DNA from: an uncultured Verrucomicrobiota bacterium
GTDB taxonomy: Bacteria; Verrucomicrobiota; Verrucomicrobiae; Verrucomicrobiales; DEV007
Direction: 5' to 3'
Assembly (NCBI GenBank): GCA_902591645.1
Contig: CACJBM010000013.1
Span: 1-33,604, forward strand
DNA: 33,604 nucleotides
Within the stretch, counting starts at the first letter, position 1, and each line of letters begins with the position of its first letter. Below are positions 24,942 to 33,484 of this stretch, in pieces. Both the position numbers and the translations under genes were made by a program. The notes beneath the pieces were generated by a model, which was not told where the DNA came from, did no database searches, and saw nothing but the letters and a program-made list of their open reading frames with translations.

Positions 24942-25826
24942 ATGAGTCAAAAAATTGGATTTGTAGGAGTTGGGCGCATGGGCGCCAACATGGCAAGAAA
25001 CCTTAAAGATCGAGGCTATACTATTTCATCAGTGAATGATATAAATAAGGACGCGGCAGCAGAACTGGCGCAGGAGCTTGGATGCTCCCATTCTGAAAAA
25101 CTCGCAGATGTAACCGAGTCATCAGATATCATCTTTACCGTCATCACAAATGATGAGGCCATGAGAAGTATTTATTTTTCAGATGATGATAATCTCCTCC
25201 AAAATGCTGAAGGAAAAACCTTTGTGAACTGCGCTACCCTTTCTCCCGGAATACAGCAGGAAGTTGCAAAAGCAGCAGAAGATGTAGGGGCAGGAGCATT
25301 AGAAGGCTGCATGGCTTCGAGTATTCCGCAGGCAAGAGAAGGCAAGCTCTATCTAATGATTGGAGGCAAAGCAGAGCTCTTTGACCAAATGAAGCCGGTA
25401 CTTGAAGACATGAGCATTAATCTCAAGCACATAGGGGAAATTGGTAAAGCAGCCGAAGTTAAAGCGCTCGTAAACATGGTCATGAACATTAATACGGCGG
25501 GATTAGCAGAAGGATTAGGACTCGCCGACTCGCTTGGTCTTGATTTGGAAATGGTCTGTGATGTGTTCTCACAAACGGGCGCCAATTCACGAGTCCTTGA
25601 GACTGACGCTGAAGATATGATCGCACGTGATCACGAAGCCTGGTTCACCGCAGAACATGCCGCCAAAGATTCAGGGATCGCCGGCAGCATTGCAAAAGAA
25701 GTTGGACTTAACTTACCGCTAAACGATGCGACTTGTGCACAATTCAATAAACTTGTCAGTGACGGCAAAGGTGATCTTGATAAGTCAGGAGTAGCCGAAC
25801 TAACTTTCAAGGGAAGGCATCCATAA
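24942..25826 (+). CDS. NAD(P)-dependent 3-hydroxyisobutyrate dehydrogenase-like oxidoreductase
   Basis: This 294-residue protein begins with the Rossmann motif IGFVGVGRMGANMARNL and has the family's central region EGCMASSIPQAREGKLYLMIGG and the lysine-asparagine motif VKALVNMVMN, where Lys is catalytic in the 6-phosphogluconate/3-hydroxyisobutyrate dehydrogenase superfamily. The usual substrates are beta-hydroxyacids such as tartronate semialdehyde, glyoxylate or 3-hydroxyisobutyrate; none can be chosen here. It shares the transcript with the MBL-fold gene, 2 bp apart, and ends 20 bp from a convergent methyltransferase gene. Confidence 0.85.
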   Translation: MSQKIGFVGVGRMGANMARNLKDRGYTISSVNDINKDAAAELAQELGCSHSEKLADVTESSDIIFTVITNDEAMRSIYFSDDDNLLQNAEGKTFVNCATLSPGIQQEVAKAAEDVGAGALEGCMASSIPQAREGKLYLMIGGKAELFDQMKPVLEDMSINLKHIGEIGKAAEVKALVNMVMNINTAGLAEGLGLADSLGLDLEMVCDVFSQTGANSRVLETDAEDMIARDHEAWFTAEHAAKDSGIAGSIAKEVGLNLPLNDATCAQFNKLVSDGKGDLDKSGVAELTFKGRHP

Positions 25827-25846
25827 TACCTTAATCAGTATTAAAA

Positions 25847-26644
25847 TTATTTTTCCTTAGATATGGCCGCGACATGGCGGTCAATTGATTTTCCCGGATA
25901 TGAAAGCTCTCGGGACAAGTGGTTGCGTTCACTAACTAAAACATTACCACCGAGCATTTTAATTAACTCAAGGGCAAGAAAATGCTCCCTATCAAAGTAT
26001 GATGTAATGACTAAGATTCCGTCATCGGTAAGACGACTCAAAGCAAAATCGTAAATCCTCTGCCAAGTGGATCGATCATGCCAAAGGTTCTGATGTCTAA
26101 TAAATATAACATTGAATTGAGATGGAATCTGCCCGTACCCGGCCAGATTAATTGCATCATCAGCAATAAATTCAACGCCTTTGAAATTTTCAGAAAATTC
26201 GCGAACGTCTGGTAAACCTGCCTCTCTGAATATTTTTTCTGTGAGCGCGTAACGCCGCTTAGCCTTATCAATTTCGGCATCCCTTAAATCTATTGAAAAT
26301 TGATGAACTTTCTTGCCCGAACGTCCCCAGAAAGCTGGGAGAACAGCACCTTCCTCACAATATCCACATGCAAGATTCAATAAATTAATTTGATCTTCAT
26401 TGCTGCCCGGATCACGCATCGACTTGGTAACAATACTCTCAAGCATAATCCAAAGATGACGCATATCTTGACCGAAAAATTCACTGCTCTCAAATTCAAG
26501 GCGCATTGCCTTAATGAGCGTAGGATCTAGGTCAGGAACATGCTCATGCCCAGCAAAGTGAGCCAAAAGAGCATCAAACATCACCAATCCAAGACCAGAA
26601 TCCGAAGATTCAGTCAGTTCTGACGATTCTTTTCCTTTCTGCAT
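25847..26644 (-). CDS. SAM-dependent methyltransferase-like protein
   Basis: ATG 26644 is used; an in-frame GTG at 26662 would add six residues. The protein of about 265 residues has a helical N-terminal region (FDALLAHFAGHEHVPDL) and then a class I methyltransferase Rossmann core. Motif I is LLNLACGYCEEG (about residue 85), FSIDLRDAEIDKAKRRYA follows, and a post-core VIFIRHQNLWHDR segment is in the position where CheR-type methyltransferases keep Asn-rich motifs. It resembles the CheR-like group, but the substrate is unknown. It converges with the oxidoreductase gene and diverges from the DUF1080-ThuA gene. Confidence 0.65.
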   Translation of the reverse strand: MQKGKESSELTESSDSGLGLVMFDALLAHFAGHEHVPDLDPTLIKAMRLEFESSEFFGQDMRHLWIMLESIVTKSMRDPGSNEDQINLLNLACGYCEEGAVLPAFWGRSGKKVHQFSIDLRDAEIDKAKRRYALTEKIFREAGLPDVREFSENFKGVEFIADDAINLAGYGQIPSQFNVIFIRHQNLWHDRSTWQRIYDFALSRLTDDGILVITSYFDREHFLALELIKMLGGNVLVSERNHLSRELSYPGKSIDRHVAAISKEK

Positions 26645-26695
26645 CACATTAACTCTTGTCACAAGAGCTTGCCTCGCTCAAGCCCTAGAGCTAAA

Positions 26696-28240
26696 ATGAT
26701 ACAAATGAAAATTCTCACATTTATCTCAATCTTAAGCCTATCAATACTTAGTGTGCAAGCAGACCACCATGAAGGTGCTGCTGACGGATTCGCTCCAATA
26801 TTCGACGGCAAATCATTAAACAATTGGAATGGTGACCCTAAATTCTGGAGCGTCCAGGACGGAGCCATCACAGGACAGACCACTGCAAAAAACCCAACCA
26901 GAGGCAATACATTCATCATCTGGGAAGCCGGTCAAATTGATGACTTTGAGCTAAAACTCAAATTTAAAATCGAGGGAGGAAATTCTGGCATTCAAATTCG
27001 AAGCTTTAAGCTAGACGGGAAAGCTGACGAATGGCGAATCGGAGGATATCAGTCAGACTTTGAAGCGGGTGACAATTGGACAGGAACGATTTACGGAGAG
27101 GCGTTCGGTGGCGTTTTCGCTAAAAGAGGACAAAGAGTGACTGTCAGCAAGGACGGGAAAAAGACTCAGGGTGATCCAGTGGGTGATCCCAAAGAATTGA
27201 ACAAGTCAATCAAGAAAGGCGAGTGGAATGAATTCCATATCATTGCAAAAGGATATAACATTAAACAATCCATCAATGGAAAATTGATGGCAGAAGTTAC
27301 GGACAACGGCCCCAACAAGAGAAGACAAGGTCTATTGGCACTTCAACTCCACGCAGGGCCTCCTATGAAAGTCCAGTTCAAGGACATCATGCTAAAGAGA
27401 CTAAAACTCGAAGATGCTAAAAAAATATGTTTTTACGCAGGCAACCGATCACACGGATGGGGAAGCCATGAGCACAATGCGGGTAATATTCTATTAGCAA
27501 AACGTCTCCGCGCTCATTACGGAGAAAAAGTAGTAACGTCTTTATATAAAAACGGATGGCCAAAGGATCCAACAGCAATGCAGAATGCAGATGCATTGAT
27601 TATGTTCTGTACTGGTGGCGGAGGCCACATGGCAAAATTTCACCTCAGACAAATTGATTATTATCAGAAAAAAGGCATGGGCGTTGGTTCTATCCATTAC
27701 GCTGTAGAAATCCCAAAAGGAAAGCAAGGAGGAGATAAATTTCTAGATTGGATGGGCGGATTTTTTGAAGCGCACTGGTCCGTTAATCCTCACTGGATCC
27801 CAGAGTTCAAATCATTACCCGATCATCCAGTAGCAAACGGAGTCCAGCCATTTAAAATCAATGATGAATGGTATTATCATATGCGTTTCCGTCCTGAAAT
27901 GAAAGGAATCACTCCAATACTCAGCGCGCTTCCAGGAGCCGAAACACTAAAACGAAGAGACGGAGCTCATAGCGGCAACCCGCATGTCCGAGCATCAGTC
28001 CTAGAAAGGAAAGAGAAGCAGCACGTTGTATGGGCAACAGAAAACGAAAACGGCGCAGGTAGAGGATTTGGATTTACTGGGGCACATGTTCACAATAATT
28101 GGGCAGATGATAATTTCAGAAAAGTGGGACTTAACGCTGTTGCTTGGATTGCAGGATTAGATATACCTAAAGACGGCGTCCCTAGTGATACGCCAAACAA
28201 AGAAGAACTAGAAGCGAATCAAGATTACCCTAAAAGATAA
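26696..28240 (+). CDS. Secreted 3-keto-disaccharide hydrolase-like (DUF1080) and ThuA-like fusion
   Basis: ATG 26696 (GAG a few bases upstream) or ATG 26705 is the start; an upstream in-frame TTG at 26669 gives no good signal peptide. The signal peptide MKILTFISILSLSILSVQA precedes DHHEG. The first domain (about 30-225) is DUF1080, with FAPIFDGKSLNNWNG, DFELKLKFKIEGGNSGIQIR and WNEFHIIAKG. The second (about 235-490) is ThuA-like, with KKICFYAGNRSHGWGSHEH, ADALIMFCTGGGGH and HVVWATENENGAGRGFGFTGAHVHNNW. Both families occur in planctomycete-verrucomicrobial polysaccharide degradation. Beta-sugar or keto-sugar hydrolysis is the inferred role. It is the only gene of its type here. Confidence 0.85.
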   Translation: MIQMKILTFISILSLSILSVQADHHEGAADGFAPIFDGKSLNNWNGDPKFWSVQDGAITGQTTAKNPTRGNTFIIWEAGQIDDFELKLKFKIEGGNSGIQIRSFKLDGKADEWRIGGYQSDFEAGDNWTGTIYGEAFGGVFAKRGQRVTVSKDGKKTQGDPVGDPKELNKSIKKGEWNEFHIIAKGYNIKQSINGKLMAEVTDNGPNKRRQGLLALQLHAGPPMKVQFKDIMLKRLKLEDAKKICFYAGNRSHGWGSHEHNAGNILLAKRLRAHYGEKVVTSLYKNGWPKDPTAMQNADALIMFCTGGGGHMAKFHLRQIDYYQKKGMGVGSIHYAVEIPKGKQGGDKFLDWMGGFFEAHWSVNPHWIPEFKSLPDHPVANGVQPFKINDEWYYHMRFRPEMKGITPILSALPGAETLKRRDGAHSGNPHVRASVLERKEKQHVVWATENENGAGRGFGFTGAHVHNNWADDNFRKVGLNAVAWIAGLDIPKDGVPSDTPNKEELEANQDYPKR

Positions 28241-28367
28241 GATCTAATTCATTCATCTGATTAAAAGTGATACTTTTAGATTATTAATTTAATGATAAAT
28301 GACAGCAATGTCATATAAACCAATGGCACTTGTCAGACCCACTACTGAGTGCTAAAGATCGGCTAAT

Positions 28368-29420
28368 ATGAGCTCAATGATTGAGGCCCTAATCAAGGCC
28401 GCCTTTGAAAATAAAGCCAGCGACATTTTCCTCAGTGAGGGGAGTGTCGCTCGAATGAAAGTCAATGGCCAACTAATGATTGCCGGGGATGATCCTATAG
28501 AAAAGGAAGACATAGATTCTTTTTGGAAAAGATGTGGAGCGGATCCAGAATATGATGGGGACCGAGACTCAAGTTACGTTGCTCACAATGGAGTCCGTTT
28601 CCGCGTCAATCTTCACCGACACCTAGGAAAACTTGGAGCTGTTCTACGCCAAATAAATACTGAAATACCAGACCTAGAAAGCCTAGGTCTACCAGTTGAT
28701 ATTTTAACTAGATGGGTCATGGCTCCGGCAGGCATCATACTGATAACCGGTCCAACAGGATCAGGTAAATCAACTACTTTAGCTTCCAGCTTGGAATGGT
28801 TGAATCAGAATTCAGCAAAACATATCGTCACTATCGAGGACCCTATCGAATATTTGTTCGAGTCAAAACAATCACTCTTCACGCAAAGAGAAGTACACAC
28901 AGATACGGATTCTTTTGCTAGGGGATTAAGAAGTTCTCTGCGGCAAGCACCAGATGTCATTTTGCTTGGAGAAATAAGGGACCCGGAAACTGCTCAAATT
29001 GCACTCCAAGCAGCAGAAACAGGCCACTTAGTACTGGCGACTCTCCACAGTGCTAACGTTTCAGAAACTGTCGAGCGTCTGACTAATTTATTCCCAAGCG
29101 AAGAACGAGAAAGTCAGCTCCAACTCTTATCTAATATGCTGATTGGAATTTGCTGCCAAATCTTATTACCTTCCGCCTCAGATGGTCTGTTTTTAGTGAC
29201 AGAACACGTAGAAAATACAGGCGTTGTCCGTAATTATATCCGTGAATCAAGGATCCCTGAGATAGTTGATTTCATTGACCGAGGAGACAATCCTAACAAT
29301 AAGCTTTTCATGCATGCACTTGTAGAAGCTGCTCAGAATGGAAACTTAACACCTGAAATAGCTGCTGCGGCCTCAGGTAATGAATCTGACTTTGACCGCG
29401 CGATGCGTGGCATTTCCTAA
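28368..29420 (+). CDS. Type IV pilus retraction ATPase, PilU/PilT-like
   Basis: This 350-residue protein has the PilT/VirB11-family organisation: N-terminal domain (about 5-110), Walker A GPTGSGKS (128-135), the Asp box TIEDPIEYLF, Walker B VILLGEIRD (197-205) and the His box AAETGHLVLATLHSANVSETVERLTNLFP. Hexamers of this family retract type IV pili in the cytoplasm. The C-terminal half diverges from PilT, and with its acidic tail it looks nearer to PilU. It starts with ATG 127 bp after the previous gene, the probable operon start, and its partner gene is 9 bp downstream. Confidence 0.83.
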   Translation: MSSMIEALIKAAFENKASDIFLSEGSVARMKVNGQLMIAGDDPIEKEDIDSFWKRCGADPEYDGDRDSSYVAHNGVRFRVNLHRHLGKLGAVLRQINTEIPDLESLGLPVDILTRWVMAPAGIILITGPTGSGKSTTLASSLEWLNQNSAKHIVTIEDPIEYLFESKQSLFTQREVHTDTDSFARGLRSSLRQAPDVILLGEIRDPETAQIALQAAETGHLVLATLHSANVSETVERLTNLFPSEERESQLQLLSNMLIGICCQILLPSASDGLFLVTEHVENTGVVRNYIRESRIPEIVDFIDRGDNPNNKLFMHALVEAAQNGNLTPEIAAAASGNESDFDRAMRGIS

Positions 29421-29429
29421 ATCAAAACA

Positions 29430-30518
29430 ATGAGTCAAAAAAGCCATATCGTCGATTATCTGACCGAAACACGTAACAAAGGCGGATCTGACCTTCACAT
29501 CACAAGTGGAGCTCCTCCTGCGTGCCGAATAAACGGCACGTTAGAAGCACTCTCCGATCAAGACATCAATGCAGATGAAGCCAAGGAACTTGTTCTGGGT
29601 GTCATTTCCGAATCACAAAGAGCAAGACTCGAAGAGGATCTTGAACTCGATTTTTCAATCTCAATAAAAGACGTGGGTCGTTTCCGGGCAAACGCGCACT
29701 ATGTCAGGGGCACTGTAGAAGGATCTTTCCGTTACATCCCAACGGAAATACCGAGCCTTGAACAGCTTGGCCATGCTCCATCCGTAAGCGACCTCTGCTC
29801 CTTGCGCCAAGGATTGATATTAGTAACAGGAGTCACAGGAGCAGGTAAGACAACAACTATCGCCTCAATGATACAAAAAATACTCAGAGAAAGATCATGC
29901 GTGGCAGTAACAATAGAAGATCCGATTGAGTATGTTTTTGATCATGGATATGGATTAGTAAAACAACGCGAAATTGGACCCGACACACATAGCTTTTCAA
30001 ATGCCCTTAGGTCCGCTCTTAGGCAGGATCCTGACATCATTGTTGTTAGTGAATTACGTGATCTTGAAACGATACGCACAGCCATCACCGCAGCAGAAAC
30101 GGGTCACCTAGTAATTAGCACTTTACACACCATCGATGCACCAAAATCGCTTGATAGAATGATTGATGTTTTCCCTGCGGATCAACAAGAGATGATTATT
30201 ACTCAATTATCAAATTGTCTTCAGGCAGTCGTTTCCCAAAGACTCATAGAACGCCAGGACCACCCAGGAAGAGTAATGGCATCTGAAATTATGAAAATTA
30301 ATCACGGTATCCGGGCATGCATGATCGAACGTAAATTTGAACAACTGATTGGCCTAATTCAAATCGGAACACAAGAAGGCATGCACACAATCGATGAAAG
30401 CCTGGCGCATTTATTGATTAATAAACATATTTCAATAAATGACGCATTGATCCATTGCCGAGACGAGGAATACATTCAGGATAATTTTAATGCAGCACAA
30501 AACACGACAAAGCCTTGA
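29430..30518 (+). CDS. Type IV pilus retraction ATPase, PilT-like
   Basis: This 362-residue protein has GGSDLHITSGAPPACRINGTLEAL at its N-terminus, Walker A GVTGAGKT (134-141) and the Asp box TIEDPIEYVFDHGYGLVKQREIG. Then come Walker B PDIIVVSELRD, the His box AAETGHLVISTLHTIDAPKSLDRMIDVFP, and a C-terminal segment with LQAVVSQRLIERQ. In PilT the Walker B segment usually reads GEMRD; here it is SELRD, so Gly is replaced by Ser next to the conserved Glu. The gene follows the PilU-like gene, but no other pilus gene (pilB, pilC, pilD) is visible. Confidence 0.85.
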   Translation: MSQKSHIVDYLTETRNKGGSDLHITSGAPPACRINGTLEALSDQDINADEAKELVLGVISESQRARLEEDLELDFSISIKDVGRFRANAHYVRGTVEGSFRYIPTEIPSLEQLGHAPSVSDLCSLRQGLILVTGVTGAGKTTTIASMIQKILRERSCVAVTIEDPIEYVFDHGYGLVKQREIGPDTHSFSNALRSALRQDPDIIVVSELRDLETIRTAITAAETGHLVISTLHTIDAPKSLDRMIDVFPADQQEMIITQLSNCLQAVVSQRLIERQDHPGRVMASEIMKINHGIRACMIERKFEQLIGLIQIGTQEGMHTIDESLAHLLINKHISINDALIHCRDEEYIQDNFNAAQNTTKP

Positions 30519-30559
30519 AGAACTCTTCAATTATTATAAAATAATACAATTACTAACTC

Positions 30560-31231
30560 ATGATTGCTGATTACTTCTGGAAAATAATATTCACCGTTCT
30601 TGTAATAGTAGGATTCGTCCATTACAAAGACTGGAGGGATGAAGGCAAAGAATACGAAGCCAATGTAGCCGCAATAGCTGAATTACTGGATCACAGTAAA
30701 AATGCGGAACCCTTCAATGATGACGACGCCGTATCAAGAACCTTTCAGTGCATGTACTTTCTCCGGAAAATAGAAGAGCACAAAGGAGAGAAATTCAGTA
30801 TAGATAAAATTTTTGAAGCAGCTCAAGAGGACAGCAATAACGAAAAAGTTGTGAATAACCTCCTCAGAGATGCATTTAGGAAAAACTATGCAATAGCTAA
30901 AGAATTTGGAGTATTAGATAATGAAGACGCCATGTCTAGCCTGATGGATGGAACGTCCACGTTAATCATTAGCGGACCATGGAAAGGAGAAGAGCTTGTC
31001 GTTGGGCACTACATCTCTCCAAGCATTAATGATACTATTTCTTTGCACCTAGCAAACAGACTCCTGCTCCCTAAAAGCGTAAAGCTGGCAATGCAATTTG
31101 CAGACATAACAAATGATGTGAAGGAGCGGGCAGATCGCCTAAAAAGAGCTGGAATACTGGACGTTGGATCCTTCGACAGTATCAAGCAGCAATACGATAC
31201 ACTCAGGGAATTGGCGACCAGGAATAATTAG
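30560..31231 (+). CDS. Membrane-anchored protein of unknown function
   Basis: This 223-residue protein has one N-terminal membrane segment (about 8-23, WKIIFTVLVIVGFVHY) and a soluble, highly charged helical domain with no motif I recognise. The short linker and the anchor suggest an N-in, C-out or reverse topology, which cannot be settled. The position between the PilT-like gene (41 bp) and the phosphatase gene (29 bp) suggests the same operon. I give no function. Confidence 0.7.
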   Translation: MIADYFWKIIFTVLVIVGFVHYKDWRDEGKEYEANVAAIAELLDHSKNAEPFNDDDAVSRTFQCMYFLRKIEEHKGEKFSIDKIFEAAQEDSNNEKVVNNLLRDAFRKNYAIAKEFGVLDNEDAMSSLMDGTSTLIISGPWKGEELVVGHYISPSINDTISLHLANRLLLPKSVKLAMQFADITNDVKERADRLKRAGILDVGSFDSIKQQYDTLRELATRNN

Positions 31232-31260
31232 CATTCAATTCAGCATTTTCTCGTCAAGGT

Positions 31261-31728
31261 TTGAACTATTCGATTCTATTCATTTGCACTGGTAACATCT
31301 GTCGGAGCCCGATGGCAGAAGGCATGTTCCGAAAAATAACCGAGGAAGATGAAGCATCATTCGATGTCCAGTCAGCAGGAGTAGCCACTGGGGGGGGGCA
31401 AGAACCCAGCAAATACACACTGGAAATACTCAAAGAAGAAGGAATAGACCTTTCATCTAATAAAAGTCAATTTCTTGACCATGAACTAATTAACTGGGCA
31501 AGTCACATTTTCACCATGTCAGCTAGTCACCTCTACACTGTGCACAAAATGTTCCCAGAAGCTTCGGAAAAGACCTTTCTGGTCACTGAGTTTTGTGATA
31601 ATCAGTTAATTACTAATCAAGACGTGCCCGACCCCTATGGAGGCAGCCGTAATGAATACGAGCATACAAGAAATCTTTTAAATGAATCACTCCCCAGTCT
31701 CGTTCATTTCATTAAAACGAATATCTAA
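31261..31728 (+). CDS. Low-molecular-weight phosphotyrosine phosphatase-like protein
   Basis: This 155-residue protein has the CX5R catalytic loop CTGNICRSP (Cys9 to Arg15) near its N-terminus and the general acid motif DVPDPYGG (Asp124). The length suits the LMW-PTP/arsenate reductase-like family. It is nearer to bacterial YwlE/LMW-PTP than to arsenate reductase, which uses three separate cysteines. The start is TTG 31261; an alternative is not apparent without losing the catalytic loop. It contains a run of nine G bases (31390-31398) encoding Gly44-46. Substrates could be protein tyrosine or arginine phosphates. The next gene starts 19 bp later. Confidence 0.87.
   Translation: MNYSILFICTGNICRSPMAEGMFRKITEEDEASFDVQSAGVATGGGQEPSKYTLEILKEEGIDLSSNKSQFLDHELINWASHIFTMSASHLYTVHKMFPEASEKTFLVTEFCDNQLITNQDVPDPYGGSRNEYEHTRNLLNESLPSLVHFIKTNI
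31390..31398 (+). repeat. Homopolymeric G9 tract inside the phosphatase gene
   Basis: Nine consecutive Gs encode Gly44-Gly46 of the phosphatase. Homopolymeric G tracts of this length are prone to replication slippage and often underlie phase variation. A change of one base would frameshift the gene after about residue 45. A sequencing or assembly artefact is a possible alternative, although the frame is intact at nine. Confidence 0.85.
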
Positions 31729-31747
31729 TCAAATAGCCTAACGTAAA

Positions 31748-33424
31748 ATGCCTAAGATTCACTCCATAGCAATCGCCAGCGATCATGCAGGATATAACTT
31801 AAAGGAGATACTTTGTGGTCACCTTATGGAAAATGATTATCAGGTTGAAAACTTGGGGACAGACTCTGCAAATTCAACTGATTACCCAGACTACGCTCAC
31901 GCTGTGAGTCAGAAAGTGGCCAGTGGAGAGGCCTCAGTTGGTGTCCTGGTTTGTCATTCCGGAATAGGCATGAGCATTGTTGCTAACCGACATCCCGAGA
32001 TACGTGCGGCTGTCGTTAACGTTCCCGAAGATGCAACGCTCACAAGAGTTCACAATGATGCCAACATCCTCTGCATCGGCGCTCAAAGAACAGATGAGGG
32101 AACCGCAAAAGAAATTCTTTCAGCATTCCTCGGCGCTGATTTTGAAGATGGAGGCCGTCACGAAAGAAGAGTGAACAAAATCAACTGTAATGTTGCACCA
32201 ATCACTGAACAGGATCCTGAACTGGCATCCGCAATCCATAAAGAAATAAAAAGGCAGGAAAACAATATCGAACTCATTGCCAGTGAAAATTTCGCCAGTG
32301 CCGCTGTCCGTGAAGCGCAGGGAAGTCAACTGACAAATAAATATGCTGAAGGTTACCCGGGACGTCGCTGGTATGGCGGATGCGAAAATGTTGATCTGGC
32401 AGAGGAATTGGCAATTAATCGAGCCAAGCAAATCTTCGGCGCTGAACATGCCAATGTTCAACCACACTCAGGATCTCAAGCAAATGCTGCCGTTTACTTT
32501 TGCGCATTAGAACATGGAGATAAGATCTTAGCTATGGATCTCTCACATGGTGGCCACCTGACTCATGGCCACCCAGCAAATTTCTCCGGAAAATTTTATG
32601 ACATCTCAGCATATGGGGTGGACAAAGAAACAGAGAAAATCGATTATGACGCCCTTCAAAAGCAAGCAGAAGAAGTGCAGCCCAAGATGATCACGGCAGG
32701 CGCATCGGCCTACCCACGTATCATTGATTTTGAAAGGATGGCGCAGATAGCAAAATCCGTTAATGCTTTACTCTTTGTTGATATGGCTCATATCGCCGGG
32801 CTAGTTGCGGGAGGAGTTCACCCATCACCAATCGGTCACGCTGATTTTGTATCAACCACTACTCATAAATCGCTTCGAGGACCCCGCGGAGGCTTAATCC
32901 TTTGCAATGAAGAATGGGGGAAAAAAATAGATAGCATGGTCTTCCCTGGAGTCCAAGGTGGACCTCTAATGCACGTAATAGCTGCAAAGGCAGCCTGCTT
33001 TGGAGAAGCCTTAAGCTCTGATTTCAAAGAATATCAAAAACAAATCGTCAAAAATGCCTCTAAACTTTCCGCGCGTTTAATAGAACATGGTTACAGAATT
33101 GTTTCAGGAGGAACGGATAATCATTTGATGTTGGTTGATGTCAGGCCAAAAGGGATAAACGGCAAGATAGCGCAAATAACACTCGATTCTGCCGGGATCA
33201 CCGTTAATAAAAACTCAATCCCATTCGATACTGAAAGTCCATTTAAAGCGGGCGGCATTAGAATCGGGACTCCTGCCGTCACGACAAGAGGAATGAGTGA
33301 AGAAGAAATGTTGACCGTCGCAGACTTCATCCATGAAGCACTTGAGAATAGAGAAGACCCCGCAGTTCTAGAGGAAATTCGCTTGAAAGTAATAGAATTA
33401 AATAAAAATTTTCCCTTACCTTGA
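31748..33424 (+). CDS. RpiB-GlyA fusion: ribose-5-phosphate isomerase B and serine hydroxymethyltransferase
   Basis: This 558-residue protein joins two complete enzymes. Residues about 4-145 are RpiB (ASDHAG near 10-15, CHSGIGMS with catalytic Cys69, closing [11 protein letters not shown]), which interconverts ribose-5-phosphate and ribulose-5-phosphate. Residues about 150-558 are serine hydroxymethyltransferase: [25 protein letters not shown], and [14 protein letters not shown] with the PLP-binding Lys374. SHMT makes glycine and methylene-tetrahydrofolate from serine. The junction is short (about 5 residues after RVNKI) and no stop or internal start stands out. The 145 + 413 residues match the two families' usual lengths. 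In RpiB the usual CGTGIGMS reads CHSGIGMS. zwf, another pentose-phosphate enzyme, follows. Confidence 0.92.
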   Translation: MPKIHSIAIASDHAGYNLKEILCGHLMENDYQVENLGTDSANSTDYPDYAHAVSQKVASGEASVGVLVCHSGIGMSIVANRHPEIRAAVVNVPEDATLTRVHNDANILCIGAQRTDEGTAKEILSAFLGADFEDGGRHERRVNKINCNVAPITEQDPELASAIHKEIKRQENNIELIASENFASAAVREAQGSQLTNKYAEGYPGRRWYGGCENVDLAEELAINRAKQIFGAEHANVQPHSGSQANAAVYFCALEHGDKILAMDLSHGGHLTHGHPANFSGKFYDISAYGVDKETEKIDYDALQKQAEEVQPKMITAGASAYPRIIDFERMAQIAKSVNALLFVDMAHIAGLVAGGVHPSPIGHADFVSTTTHKSLRGPRGGLILCNEEWGKKIDSMVFPGVQGGPLMHVIAAKAACFGEALSSDFKEYQKQIVKNASKLSARLIEHGYRIVSGGTDNHLMLVDVRPKGINGKIAQITLDSAGITVNKNSIPFDTESPFKAGGIRIGTPAVTTRGMSEEEMLTVADFIHEALENREDPAVLEEIRLKVIELNKNFPLP

Positions 33425-33484
33425 TCCGGACAACAGACCAAGTACTCTACAATTTTTCCGCCTTAAACATTTATTATATAGCTC

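Noticed and set aside
25825..25842. AATAC...GTATT hairpin between the oxidoreductase and methyltransferase genes
   Set aside because: Five weak base pairs with an eight-base loop; the T-rich stretch starts too late. Chance occurrence is likely.
28262..28278. Inverted repeat TAAAAGT-GAT-ACTTTTA after the DUF1080-ThuA gene as a terminator
   Set aside because: The stem is almost purely A-T and there is no T-run directly after it, so it does not qualify as a rho-independent terminator.
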